Shown here: piece after piece, positions 18,219 to 26,616 of the stretch | Position numbering within the stretch: the stretch's first letter is position 1 | How the letters are laid out: each line of letters opens with the position of its first letter | Notes under the pieces: model-generated | The model's database searches: none | What the model saw: the letters and a program-made list of their open reading frames with translations, nothing else | What the model was told of the DNA's origin: nothing | Program-made: the position numbers and the translations under genes | Source: Pseudomonadota bacterium | GTDB taxonomy: Bacteria; Pseudomonadota; Gammaproteobacteria; Steroidobacterales; Steroidobacteraceae | Length of the DNA: 64,000 nucleotides | Direction of reading: 5' to 3' | Assembly (NCBI GenBank): GCA_023417315.1 | Contig: JAEZFW010000047.1 | Location: 1-64,000 of the forward strand

Positions 18219-18371
18219 GATCGAGACTTTGTATCAGCGTAGTGACTACAGCGTACCTGGCTTGATTGCAGTTCGCACACCTCGGATTGCGCTTAAGGCG
18301 CTGGAACCCTGCGAGCGCGCCGACGATTGACGAAGCATCGACGATCTTGGAACTGACAGGGGCATTCGGTC

Positions 18372-19367
18372 ATGGCAACGCACGTTCACACCGGCGATGA
18401 GCATTTTGAGGAAACATCCAGAGGACGCCATGCTTCGCGTCCTTCCGAGATTCCGAAACGAGGCTGGTTCGACATCGCTATGCGGGTCAAGAATGAGGTG
18501 ACCAAGGACAATGTATCGTTGATCGCAGCAGGGCTGGCGCTTTACGCGTTGCTTGCGATCTTTCCTGCGCTGACCGCAGCAGTGTCGATCTATGGCTTGT
18601 TCGCTTCGCCCTCGGACATGGCCGAGCACATGCAGTCGTTCCAGGGCGTATTGCCGGGCCAAGCTTCACAGATTCTCGAAGGACAGATGCAGCAGCTCTC
18701 GCAGCAGCGGCAGAGCTTGAGCTTCGGACTCATCTTTGGTGTGTTGCTCGCATTGTGGAGTGCGCGCAAGGGAATGGTCGCGCTGATGGCCGCAACCAAC
18801 GTCGCCTATGACGAACGCGAGGAGCGGGGTTTCATCAAGCAGATTCTAATCTCGCTCGCATTTACGGTCGGTGCAGTGTTGGGTTTTCTCGCAGTCGCTC
18901 TGCTCGCAATCGCAATCCCGTTAGCGCTCGAGCTCATCCCGCTCGGCCGTGTTGCCGAGGTTGCGATCATGGTCGCCCGCTGGGTGGTGTTGTGGCTCAT
19001 CGCCGTGCTCGGCATGGCGATCGTCTATCGCTACGCTCCCGACCGTAGAGAGCCGCAATGGAAGTGGCTGACATGGGGCTCGGCGATCGCCGCGACGATC
19101 TGGTTGATCGGCAGCCTTCTATTCGCGCTCTACGCTCGCAACTCCGCGTCATATGGAGAGACGTACGGGGCTTTGGGAGGTGTGGTCGTCCTGCTGCTGT
19201 GGTTTTATCTGACCGGCTATTCGCTCGTGCTTGGCGCGGAGATCAACTCGGAGATGGAACGCCAGACCAAAGAAGATACGACTGAAGGCCCCGCTAAGCC
19301 GATGGGTGAGCGCGATGCCTATGCCGCGGACACGGTGGGGAGGGGCGGGATAAGAAGTGACGGGTGA
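18372..19367 (+). CDS. YihY/BrkB family inner-membrane protein
   Basis: A 331-residue polytopic protein with about six transmembrane helices. Seen: the family start VKNEVTKDNVSLIAAGLALYALLAIFPALTA after a polar N-terminal tail of about 45 residues, then helices in SFGLIFGVLLALWSARKG, AVLGFLAVALLAIAIPLA, VVLWLIAVLGMAIVYRYAPD and GGVVVLLLWFYLTGYSLVLGAEINSE. YihY/BrkB proteins were once called RNase BN, a misassignment; their true function is unknown, possibly transport. The last codons, SDG and stop, lie in a GTGACGGGTGACGAG repeat arm, so the C-terminus may have been shaped by repeat insertion. Confidence 0.9.
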   Translation: MATHVHTGDEHFEETSRGRHASRPSEIPKRGWFDIAMRVKNEVTKDNVSLIAAGLALYALLAIFPALTAAVSIYGLFASPSDMAEHMQSFQGVLPGQASQILEGQMQQLSQQRQSLSFGLIFGVLLALWSARKGMVALMAATNVAYDEREERGFIKQILISLAFTVGAVLGFLAVALLAIAIPLALELIPLGRVAEVAIMVARWVVLWLIAVLGMAIVYRYAPDRREPQWKWLTWGSAIAATIWLIGSLLFALYARNSASYGETYGALGGVVVLLLWFYLTGYSLVLGAEINSEMERQTKEDTTEGPAKPMGERDAYAADTVGRGGIRSDG

Positions 19368-19605
19368 CGAGTGGCGAGCAAGAGAAGGTCTGCTCGAGTA
19401 CAAGTGGTTGCTTTTCGATCGTCGTCCTCGCGTAGGCGAGGATCCATCCTCATCTGCGCTGAAGAGTTCTGATGGGTCCTCGCCTACCGCGAGGATGACG
19501 CACACCACTCATTCAGTTGCGCACATTCTTCTTGCTGGTGCGTTGTCCCGCTTGCGTGTGCGGTGGCCGCAAGCTCTTACTCGTCAGCCATCAACCGCTA
19601 CTCGT
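19355..19605. repeat. Nested inverted repeats between BrkB and EcsC ends
   Basis: Outer arms: GTGACGGGTGACGAGTGGCGAGC (19357-19379) against CTACTCGTCAC...GCCCGTCGC near 19588-19628. Inner hairpin 19423-19500: CGTCCTCGCGTAGGCGAGGATCCATC pairs with GATGGGTCCTCGCCTACCGCGAGGATGACG, leaving a loop of about 22 bases. The outer arms contain the stop codons of both convergent genes. Confidence 0.7.
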
Positions 19606-20367
19606 CACATCTCGGCCGTCGCCCGTCGCGTGGCTCGCCTCGATCGCGCGCGGCGCAAACCAACGCATGCGATAGGCATTCATCGCAGTGTCGCCGAGCT
19701 TTCTCACGAGACGGTTGTTGACGACGATGCCGACCGGCGCGCCGATGACTGGCAGCAACTGCGCCAGCTTGGCGAGGTCGATGTAGTCGCGATACTCCTG
19801 CTGGAGGGTGCGCCAATCGTAGTCATCGATCGATGCTGGAAGCTCATCGAGGCGCGTCTGCCAATCGGCAATCTCCAAGTACACAGTGCGGCGATGCGCG
19901 TCGCTCGAGAACGCAAGCTGAAAGATCGACAGAATGTATAGCCTCTCTTTGTAATCGAGCGTCGAGTGTCCGTACATCGACGCAATGTCGAACAGCAGCT
20001 TGATCTTCAGTGTGAGCAGGAGCGGGAAATCAGCAATGCCGAGGATAAATCCGCCGGCACCCGTGATCCCACCTTCAGCCGCAGCCGTTCTTCTATAGAA
20101 ATCGATTCGATCCACGATGCGGGCCTCACGCTCGGCGAGACTCAAACCCTCGAGCGGTGCGGGCGCGGTGTAGTGCGAGCCTGTCAATACGGCTTGGATC
20201 ATTTGTCGCAGTACGGTCGTGATCGCCGAATGCACGCTGTCCGGGATATAGCTATTCACCTTCCGCTGGAGCCGTTGCGCCGTGCGATTGAACACGCCCG
20301 GTAGCTCTAGCATTTGCTGCTGCCAGTGCTCGAGCTCGATCCTTGCGGTTTCTTCGTGCGTGGGCAT
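19591..20367 (-). CDS. EcsC family protein
   Basis: A 258-residue protein of the EcsC family, named after a Bacillus protein encoded beside an ABC transporter. Seen: an N-terminal helical segment, a glycine-rich hydrophobic stretch AAAEGGITGAGGFILGIADFPLLLTLKIKLLF typical of the family (here as two overlapping pieces), DYKERLYILSIFQLAF, and a second hydrophobic block LPVIGAPVGIVVNNRLVRKLGDTAMNAYRMRWF. No ABC transporter is adjacent. The last dozen residues (ATGDGRDVTSSG) are translated from an intergenic repeat arm and are unlikely to be conserved. Function unknown; membrane association is likely. Confidence 0.85.
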   Translation of the reverse strand: MPTHEETARIELEHWQQQMLELPGVFNRTAQRLQRKVNSYIPDSVHSAITTVLRQMIQAVLTGSHYTAPAPLEGLSLAEREARIVDRIDFYRRTAAAEGGITGAGGFILGIADFPLLLTLKIKLLFDIASMYGHSTLDYKERLYILSIFQLAFSSDAHRRTVYLEIADWQTRLDELPASIDDYDWRTLQQEYRDYIDLAKLAQLLPVIGAPVGIVVNNRLVRKLGDTAMNAYRMRWFAPRAIEASHATGDGRDVTSSG

Positions 20368-20537
20368 CGGCGCACGATGCTCGTGACCAAGGTGGTTTGC
20401 AATACGCGACCGGCCACTGGCGGGCGATCGCCGGCGGGCGCTCCAATCTGCAGCCCGTCACGGTGCTCTTCGCAATGGTGCGGCCTCGCGCGCTGCTCTA
20501 TCCTATGGCCTCTTCCGCCGCTCTCTTCTGGCTGTAC

Positions 20538-21728
20538 ATGACTACTCTTGGCACTCCGCTTTCTGCTTCAGGCACTCGCGTCATGCTGCTCGGCTCGGGC
20601 GAGCTCGGCAAAGAAGTGGCAATCGAGCTGCAGCGTTTCGGTTGCGAGGTCATCGCAGTGGATCGCTACGCACATGCACCAGCCATGCAGGTCGCGCACC
20701 GCTCTCACGTCGTCAATATGATGGACGGCCATGCGCTGCGCGCTCTCGTGATCCGCGAGCGGCCGCAACTCATCGTGCCGGAGATCGAGGCAATCGCGAC
20801 ACCTACCTTGATTGAGCTGGAGAAGGAAGGTCACCGCGTCATTCCAACCGCACGGGCAGCGCGCCTCACGATGGATCGCGAAGGCATTCGCCGTATGGCG
20901 GCTGAGGAGCTGGGTCTTCGAACGTCGCCGTATCGGTTCGCCGATACACGAGAGGAGTACGAGCAGGCTGTCGCAGCGGTCGGCACGCCGTGCGTCGTGA
21001 AACCGGTGATGAGCTCATCCGGAAAAGGACAAAGCGTCGTGCGCTCACCCGCTGACATCTTGCCCGCGTGGCGATATGCGCAAGAGGGCGGACGCGTCGG
21101 CGCAGGGCGCGTCATCGTCGAGGGCTTCGTCGAGTTCGACTACGAGATCACGCTCCTCACGGTTCGGCACGCAGGCGGTACGAGCTTTTGCGAGCCCATC
21201 GGCCACTTGCAGATCGATGGAGACTATCGCGAGTCCTGGCAACCACAGCGTATGAGCGAGTCGGCCCTGAAGGAGTCGCAACGCGTGGCCAAAGCCATCA
21301 CGGACAATCTCGGCGGTTATGGCATCTTCGGGGTCGAGCTCTTCGTTGCAGGCGACACGATCTACTTCAGTGAGGTTTCTCCGCGCCCGCACGATACGGG
21401 TCTGGTCACGCTGATCTCACAAGATCTCTCGGAGTTCGCGCTGCACGCGCGCGCGATCTTGGGCCTGCCGATTCCCGTCATCCGTCAGCGCGGTCCGAGC
21501 GCATCGTGTGCGCTGTTGGTGCATGGCAACTCGAGTGACATCCATTTCGAAGGCGTCGAGCGCGCACTCACCGAACCGGACACTGCCTTACGATTGTTTG
21601 GCAAGCCGGAAGTTCGCGGCCACCGACGCATGGGCGTCTCGCTTGCGATCGGCAACACGATCGAGGAAGCGCGCAGCAAAGCGAGAGAGATGACGCGGGT
21701 GTTATTGGAAGGTGTGAAGCTTGGTTGA
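20538..21728 (+). CDS. purT: Formate-dependent phosphoribosylglycinamide formyltransferase
   Basis: ATP-grasp enzyme of 396 residues that converts GAR, formate and ATP to formyl-GAR in purine synthesis. The start is ATG 20538, giving MTTLGTPLSASGTRVMLLGSGELGKEVA split across the usual PurT N-terminus; the longer frame from 20343 adds 65 unrelated residues. Seen: GSGELGKE, VPEIEAIAT, KPVMSSSGKGQ (ATP-binding loop), GDYRESWQPQ, GYGIFGVELFV, FSEVSPRPHDTG and LFGKPEVRG, all PurT hallmarks. It is cytoplasmic, single and divergent from EcsC. Length agrees with the E. coli enzyme. Confidence 0.97.
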   Translation: MTTLGTPLSASGTRVMLLGSGELGKEVAIELQRFGCEVIAVDRYAHAPAMQVAHRSHVVNMMDGHALRALVIRERPQLIVPEIEAIATPTLIELEKEGHRVIPTARAARLTMDREGIRRMAAEELGLRTSPYRFADTREEYEQAVAAVGTPCVVKPVMSSSGKGQSVVRSPADILPAWRYAQEGGRVGAGRVIVEGFVEFDYEITLLTVRHAGGTSFCEPIGHLQIDGDYRESWQPQRMSESALKESQRVAKAITDNLGGYGIFGVELFVAGDTIYFSEVSPRPHDTGLVTLISQDLSEFALHARAILGLPIPVIRQRGPSASCALLVHGNSSDIHFEGVERALTEPDTALRLFGKPEVRGHRRMGVSLAIGNTIEEARSKAREMTRVLLEGVKLG

Positions 21729-21773
21729 AGAGTTAAGCAATTCTCGCCAGCCACGCCAATTGACGATGCCAAT

Positions 21774-21918
21774 CGTCATCCTCGCGTAGGCGCATTGCTG
21801 TCCGGGGAAAACTAGCGCGGGGCGCCACTCGTCCCATGTTCCCTCCCTTGCGAAGCGGGGGAGGGTTAGGGAGGGGGCGCCCCCATCCTGTCCTTCTGAT
21901 GTACAGGCGAGGACGACG
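21774..21918. repeat. Degenerate palindromic repeats between PurT and hydrolase ends
   Basis: CGTCATCCTCGCGTAGGCG (21774-21792) repeats the arm seen at 19423 and is mirrored weakly by AGGCGAGGACGAC (21905-21917). Between them is CCCTCCCTTGCGAAGCGGGGGAGGG followed by GTTAGGGAGGGGGCG, a hairpin family that also appears at 22902 and 58917. The surrounding 242 bases hold no gene. Confidence 0.6.
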
Positions 21919-21970
21919 CCTGTGGGCATCGGCTTGGCGTGCTTTGCGAGATATCTCCTGATCCTTCTTC

Positions 21971-22774
21971 TTATCGCGCCAAGAACGCGTTGATGTGCGC
22001 GTAGTACGCGGGGTGCGCTTCGATCTCGTTGTGGCCTACGCCGCTCAAGATCTGGAGCTCTTTGGGAGCGCCCCAGGCATCGTGCAGGCGCTGAGCGTGA
22101 GTCGGCGGAATGATCGTGTCCTGTTCAGCCGCGAGCAGCAGCGCGGGTGCGCTCGTTCGCGTCGCGAACGGCACCGAATCAAATGGATGCTTCAAGAGCA
22201 AGCGTACTGGGAAGATCGGATAGTGGTGTGCCGCGACTTCTGCGAGGCTGTCATAGGGCGTGATCAAGATCGTGCCACGCACCTTGCGTTCGGCCGCGAG
22301 CATCGCAGCCAATCCGGAGCCGAGGCTTCGTCCCATGACGACGATTTCATCTGGTGCGACTCCGCTCGCGACGACGTAGTCATAGATCGCAAGCGCATCG
22401 TCATATAACGCTTCCTGACTCGGCGTGCCGGGTGAGCCGCCATACCCGCGGTAATTCACTACGAGCATTCGTTGCACGTCCAAGCGCTCGACAGTGCTCG
22501 CTGTGTAGAGCACATCTTCGGCGTTGCCGCCGAAGTAGATCACCACGCGGTTGCTCGCGCTCGAGCGGTTCTGGGCCCACCAGCCTTCGAGCGTGTGAGT
22601 GCTCGATACGATCTCGACACGATGAGGCGCCCAATGCTCGACGAGCGTCGGATCGTTAGGTCGTGGATAGAAAAGAACGCGCTCTTGTTGGAGGTAGAGA
22701 AAAGCGCACAGAACGAGATAGAAGCCAACCGCGATGCCGACGAGGGTGAGCAGTGTTGTCAGCATCGAGCGCAC
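21971..22774 (-). CDS. Membrane-anchored alpha/beta hydrolase (ABHD13/17-like)
   Basis: A 267-residue serine hydrolase with one N-terminal transmembrane helix (MLTTLLTLVGIAVGFYLVLCAF). Seen: FYPRPNDP after the helix, VVNYRGYGGSPG for the oxyanion region, the nucleophile elbow GRSLGSG with S150, an aspartate in AAEQDTIIPPTHAQ, and the final histidine in SGVGHNEIEAHP. The pattern matches the ABHD13/ABHD17-like branch often labelled phospholipase/carboxylesterase. Substrate unknown. It may be co-transcribed with galM upstream, but a strong GC hairpin lies between them at 22902-22926. Confidence 0.88.
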   Translation of the reverse strand: MRSMLTTLLTLVGIAVGFYLVLCAFLYLQQERVLFYPRPNDPTLVEHWAPHRVEIVSSTHTLEGWWAQNRSSASNRVVIYFGGNAEDVLYTASTVERLDVQRMLVVNYRGYGGSPGTPSQEALYDDALAIYDYVVASGVAPDEIVVMGRSLGSGLAAMLAAERKVRGTILITPYDSLAEVAAHHYPIFPVRLLLKHPFDSVPFATRTSAPALLLAAEQDTIIPPTHAQRLHDAWGAPKELQILSGVGHNEIEAHPAYYAHINAFLAR

Positions 22775-22901
22775 GGGTGTGAGGGTGCTGGGCTACTGGG
22801 TGCTGGGGTCTGGCCAGAGGGCCTCGCACGGTCGGATGGGTTTGGGGCGTGGGCAAGAGGTGGACGAGATTGAATCAGTTGTTCGTTTGCCCCCACCCTA
22901 A

Positions 22902-22926
22902 CCCTCCCCCGCTCGGCGGGGGAGGG
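22902..22926. repeat. Perfect 11-bp GC hairpin, CCCTCCCCCGC family
   Basis: CCCTCCCCCGC (22902-22912), loop TCG, GCGGGGGAGGG (22916-22926), preceded by CACCCTAA. It lies between the galM stop and the hydrolase start. No T-tract follows on either strand, so it is a stable hairpin rather than a classical terminator. The neighbouring 230 bases carry GTGCTGGG words and ACTAGCCACTAATCAC, kin to the repeat arms seen elsewhere. Confidence 0.7.
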
Positions 22927-23008
22927 AAGGGTGCTAGATCGCATGAGCTAGCGGACGAGATCGCCTCCGACTGTCCGCCAACTACTAGCCACTAATCACT
23001 TCTTTCCT

Positions 23009-24199
23009 TCACATGGTGCTGAACGTGTAGACCGTCCGCGACGTATACGTCTGGCCTGGATCGAGCCGCGTGCTCGGGAACGACGGTTGATTCGGCGAGT
23101 CGGGATAGTGCTGTGTTTCCAGGCAGAAGCCGTTGCGCTTGTTGTACACGTGGCCATTCTTGCCTGTGATGGAGCCATCCAAGAAGTTGCCGCTATAGAA
23201 CTGCACGCCGGGCTCCGTCGTGTGCACTTCCATCACGCGACCTGTCTTCGGCTCTTCGACGCGAGCGGCGAGCGCAAGGCCTTCGCCTGATCGATTCAGC
23301 ACGTAGTTGTGGTCATAGCCGCCGCCGCGCTTGATCTGCTCGTGTGCCGCGTCGATGCCCTTGCCGATGGACGTCTTCGTCCGGAAATCGAAAGGCGTGC
23401 CTTCCACGTTCTCGAGCTTACCCGTTGGAATCAGTCGCGCATCGACCGGCGTGAAGCGATCCGCGTTGATCGTGAGCTCGTGCCCCAAGATATCGCCCGA
23501 GCCGTCACCTGCGAGATTGAAATACGCGTGCTGCGTGAGGTTCACGACGGTAGGTTTGTCCGTGGTCGCTTGATAGTCGAAGGCGAGCTCGTTCTTGTCG
23601 TTCAATGTGTACGTGACCTGCGCATTCAACGCACCCGGGAATCCTTGATCGCCGTCAGGGCTCGTGTAGGTGAACACGATTCCGCGCTCGCCTTCACGCT
23701 CGAACGGCTCGGCTTGCCACACGACTTTGTCGAAACCCTTCGTGCCACCGTGCAATGTGTTCGGCCCGTCGTTCGCGGGCAGCTTGAAGGTCGCGCCATC
23801 CAGCTTGAACTGTGCATTGGCGATGCGGTTGCCGTAGCGTCCGATGAGCGCGCCGAAATACGGGCTGCTCTTCAAATAACCATCGATGTTGCTGTAGCCG
23901 AGCGTGATGTCCTCGATCTTGCCATCCCGATCGGGAACCTTGAGCTCGGTGATAATCCCGCCGTAGTTCGTGACTTTGATTTCCATGCCGGAAGGATTTC
24001 TCAAGGTGAATAGCTCGACGGCCGTGCCGTCCGGCAGCGTGCCGAAAGGTTCGCGCGACATGTTCGTGTTCGCCTCTGCGGTTGGCGTTGAAGCATCGGA
24101 AGGCGCAGCCGGCTCGTTCGAGGCGGGCTTACTGCAGCCAAGCGTTGCCAAACAAAGTAAGGAGCTGAAAGCGAGGGAGCCCAGGCGGTGCGATTGCAT
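23009..24199 (-). CDS. galM: Aldose 1-epimerase (galactose mutarotase), lipoprotein
   Basis: About 396 residues. Start ATG 24199 follows GAGAGAG with suitable spacing and begins a lipoprotein signal peptide ending in CLATLGC (lipobox ATLGC). The mature part is a galactose-mutarotase-like beta-sandwich: SREPFGTLPDG, YGGIITELKVPDRDG, the NRIANAQF and LHGGTKGFDKVVW blocks, the catalytic histidine in LTQHAYFNLAG, and the catalytic glutamate in TTEPGVQFYSGNFLDG. It interconverts alpha and beta anomers of galactose or glucose. A lipid-anchored form implies periplasmic action on imported sugars, feeding the galT-galK pair located 27 kb away. Confidence 0.93.
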   Translation of the reverse strand: MQSHRLGSLAFSSLLCLATLGCSKPASNEPAAPSDASTPTAEANTNMSREPFGTLPDGTAVELFTLRNPSGMEIKVTNYGGIITELKVPDRDGKIEDITLGYSNIDGYLKSSPYFGALIGRYGNRIANAQFKLDGATFKLPANDGPNTLHGGTKGFDKVVWQAEPFEREGERGIVFTYTSPDGDQGFPGALNAQVTYTLNDKNELAFDYQATTDKPTVVNLTQHAYFNLAGDGSGDILGHELTINADRFTPVDARLIPTGKLENVEGTPFDFRTKTSIGKGIDAAHEQIKRGGGYDHNYVLNRSGEGLALAARVEEPKTGRVMEVHTTEPGVQFYSGNFLDGSITGKNGHVYNKRNGFCLETQHYPDSPNQPSFPSTRLDPGQTYTSRTVYTFSTM

Positions 24200-24254
24200 G
24201 TTGTTTAACTCTCTCAGGGCAAAAAGCCGCGACATGCTACATTAAGGTCTTCCG

Positions 24255-26126
24255 ATGACCCAAGTTTCTTCCATGATCACCGCGCGTCAGCAGCTCGTCC
24301 GGTGGTGGGGCTGGCTCGTACTCGGCACCGTCCTGCTCGCCTGCCTCGTCTCCATCCGCTATTTCGCCGTAGCCGATCTCGACAGCTCGGGCCCGCTGCT
24401 GTTGTTCCGCGGCGCGATGCTCGCATCGCACTTCACGCTGCTGTCGCTGTTGCTGCTGCTGCCGATCCTTCTGCTGCTGCTCGCGCTACCGAGCCCGAAG
24501 GTGCTCTTTCCGATCGCGGTGCTGTACGTAACGCTCATCCTGTGCGCGCTGCTGGTCGACACGCAGGTCTATCATCTGTATCGATTTCACATCAACGCAG
24601 GCGTGATGAACTTGTTGTTCGGCGGCGCGGCTGCGGAGACCTTCGTGTTTCCGGCTGACATGTATATCGAAGCCGCGATGATCTTCTTGGGTGTGCTCGC
24701 GGCAGTAACCGCCGTCGCAGCCGCCGCTTGGTACTACGTACGCAAAGGACCCCCGCGCGTCTCGATGAGAGGTCCGGTCGTCACGTTGGTGGTTCTCTGT
24801 ACGCTTGCCTTCCATGGTGTGCACGTGTGGGCCGATGCGGTAGCGAAGCGATCGATCGTCGAGCAGACCGAGATCCTGCCATTTCGCTACGCGGCGACGG
24901 CGAAGCGCATGCTGCGGCGTTGGGGTATCGAGGTGCGCACCGGAGCCTCGATGAGCGCCTCGATCGATGCGAACGACGGCCTGTCTTACCCATTACGGCC
25001 GCTCGTCTGCGAAGCCCCGGCAAGTAAGCCCAACATCATTTATATCGTCGTCGATTCGTGGCGCTTCGATGCGGTCAATCCAAAGGTTACGCCCAACTTG
25101 CATGCCTTTGCCGACAAGACCGTGCGGTTCGAGAATCACTTCAGCGGCGGCAACGCCACGCGCATCGGCGTGTTTTCGTTGTTCTACGGCATTCCGGGTA
25201 CCTACTGGCATCGGGTGCTCGCCGAACAGCGACGTCCGGTGTTCGTGGAGCAGCTCCTCGCAGCCGATTACGAGCTTGCGGTGCTGCGCAGCGCGCCACT
25301 CTACAGTCCGGAGTTCGACCGCACGATCTTCGCCGGCATTCCCGACGTACGCATGCGTTCGGAAGGTCAGCGGCCGTACCAGTGGGATCGCGATCTCACC
25401 ACGGACTTCAAGAATTTTCTGGACAGCCGGGAGAACGATAAGCCGTTCTTCGCATTCCTTTTCTACGATTCGCCGCACAGCTTCGACATGCCGCCGGACT
25501 ATCCGGTGCCCTTTCTGCCGAATGGCGAGCGCGTGAACTATCTGGATCTGCACGGACTGAAGGATGCGCGGCCCTTCTTCAATCGATATCTAAATTCCGT
25601 TCACTACGTCGATAGTTTGATCGGCGAAGCGCTCGCTTCAATTGAGGCGCACGGTTTGCTCGAGAACTCGATCATCCTCATCACGGGCGATCACGGGCAG
25701 GAATTCAACGACACTAAACAAGACTACTGGGGCCACGGCAGCAACTTCACGCGCTATCAAACCGGTGTGCCGTTCATGCTCTACGCACCCGACCTCGAGC
25801 CGCGGAAATACACGCATCGCACGAGTCATTTCGATGTCGTGCCGACCCTGTTGCAGTCGTACTTCGGATGCGATTCGCCTATCGCGGACTACAGTGTAGG
25901 TCGCTCCTTATTCGAGGAGGGCGGGCGTGATGTGCTGTTGATGAGCGAGTACGCGGATTTCGCCATCGTGCAGCCGAACTTGATCGCGGTCGTTCGCGAG
26001 CATGGAATGAAGCTAGTGGATGCGAACAACGCCGAGCTCGACGATGTCCACCTCATGCCGCAGGTCGTGTCCACGGCACTCGAACACAAGCGACGCTTCT
26101 ATGGGATGGCAGGCGGGGGCGAGTAG
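24255..26126 (+). CDS. YejM/PbgA-like inner-membrane sulfatase-fold protein
   Basis: A 623-residue protein with a DUF3413-type N-terminus of about five transmembrane helices (residues 15-215) followed by a periplasmic alkaline-phosphatase-superfamily domain. Seen: NIIYIVVDSWRFDAVN with the metal aspartate, SGGNATRIGVFSLFYGIPGTYW with the threonine in the nucleophile position, TGDHGQEFND and GHGSNFTRYQ. In E. coli the homologue (YejM, also PbgA or LapC) controls LpxC turnover through LapB and thus lipopolysaccharide levels; the catalytic role is disputed. The same role is likely here. AAGG lies eight bases before the ATG. It is divergent from galM with a 55-base gap. Confidence 0.92.
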   Translation: MTQVSSMITARQQLVRWWGWLVLGTVLLACLVSIRYFAVADLDSSGPLLLFRGAMLASHFTLLSLLLLLPILLLLLALPSPKVLFPIAVLYVTLILCALLVDTQVYHLYRFHINAGVMNLLFGGAAAETFVFPADMYIEAAMIFLGVLAAVTAVAAAAWYYVRKGPPRVSMRGPVVTLVVLCTLAFHGVHVWADAVAKRSIVEQTEILPFRYAATAKRMLRRWGIEVRTGASMSASIDANDGLSYPLRPLVCEAPASKPNIIYIVVDSWRFDAVNPKVTPNLHAFADKTVRFENHFSGGNATRIGVFSLFYGIPGTYWHRVLAEQRRPVFVEQLLAADYELAVLRSAPLYSPEFDRTIFAGIPDVRMRSEGQRPYQWDRDLTTDFKNFLDSRENDKPFFAFLFYDSPHSFDMPPDYPVPFLPNGERVNYLDLHGLKDARPFFNRYLNSVHYVDSLIGEALASIEAHGLLENSIILITGDHGQEFNDTKQDYWGHGSNFTRYQTGVPFMLYAPDLEPRKYTHRTSHFDVVPTLLQSYFGCDSPIADYSVGRSLFEEGGRDVLLMSEYADFAIVQPNLIAVVREHGMKLVDANNAELDDVHLMPQVVSTALEHKRRFYGMAGGGE

Positions 26127-26156
26127 CCGCCCCCGCTACGTCAATCGGGCCGAGAC

Positions 26157-26408
26157 CTACCGTGCCGCGCTGTAGCTGGCGAATTCGTCCTTCGTAAGCT
26201 CTCCATCTTTGTTCTTGTCCAGATTCTTGAACGCGACAAAGAGCGCATCGTGCTCGCTCGCCTCGGTCAGGCTCACCTTACCGTTGGAGTCCTTGTCCAG
26301 GGATTCGAACTTCGGCGCCGAGGTCTTGTCGCCCTCCGCCGCATGCACACTTTGCAACGCGAGGAGGAACAAGGCGCCAGCAATCAACGGACGTACCAAA
26401 CGGGTCAT
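26157..26408 (-). CDS. Small secreted EF-hand calcium-binding protein
   Basis: An 83-residue precursor. ATG 26408 is chosen because AGGAGAG precedes it and the product begins with a clean signal peptide, MTRLVRPLIAGALFLLALQS, ending HAA. The mature part has two EF-hand loops, DKDSNGKVSLTE and DKNKDGELTKDE, with acidic residues at loop positions 1, 3, 5 and 12. It therefore probably binds two calcium ions in the periplasm. It faces the end of the YejM-like gene with a 30-base gap. The partner is unknown. Confidence 0.9.
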   Translation of the reverse strand: MTRLVRPLIAGALFLLALQSVHAAEGDKTSAPKFESLDKDSNGKVSLTEASEHDALFVAFKNLDKNKDGELTKDEFASYSAAR

Positions 26409-26616
26409 GACATCTCTCCTATAGGAATCCCGAGACACAATCATGCCCCGAACAGGTGGTTCCAGCGAAGGGCATCACTCGAGCGCTGGTTCCGCTATGC
26501 AGGCAGGTCTTTCCGGGAACTTTGCCCTAACAGGTTCGTTGGAACCGACCGGGTAGACAGGAAAGAGGCGGTACACGGCTGAGCCGCTCACGATGTCTAC
26601 CAGATACTGGGGGTAG

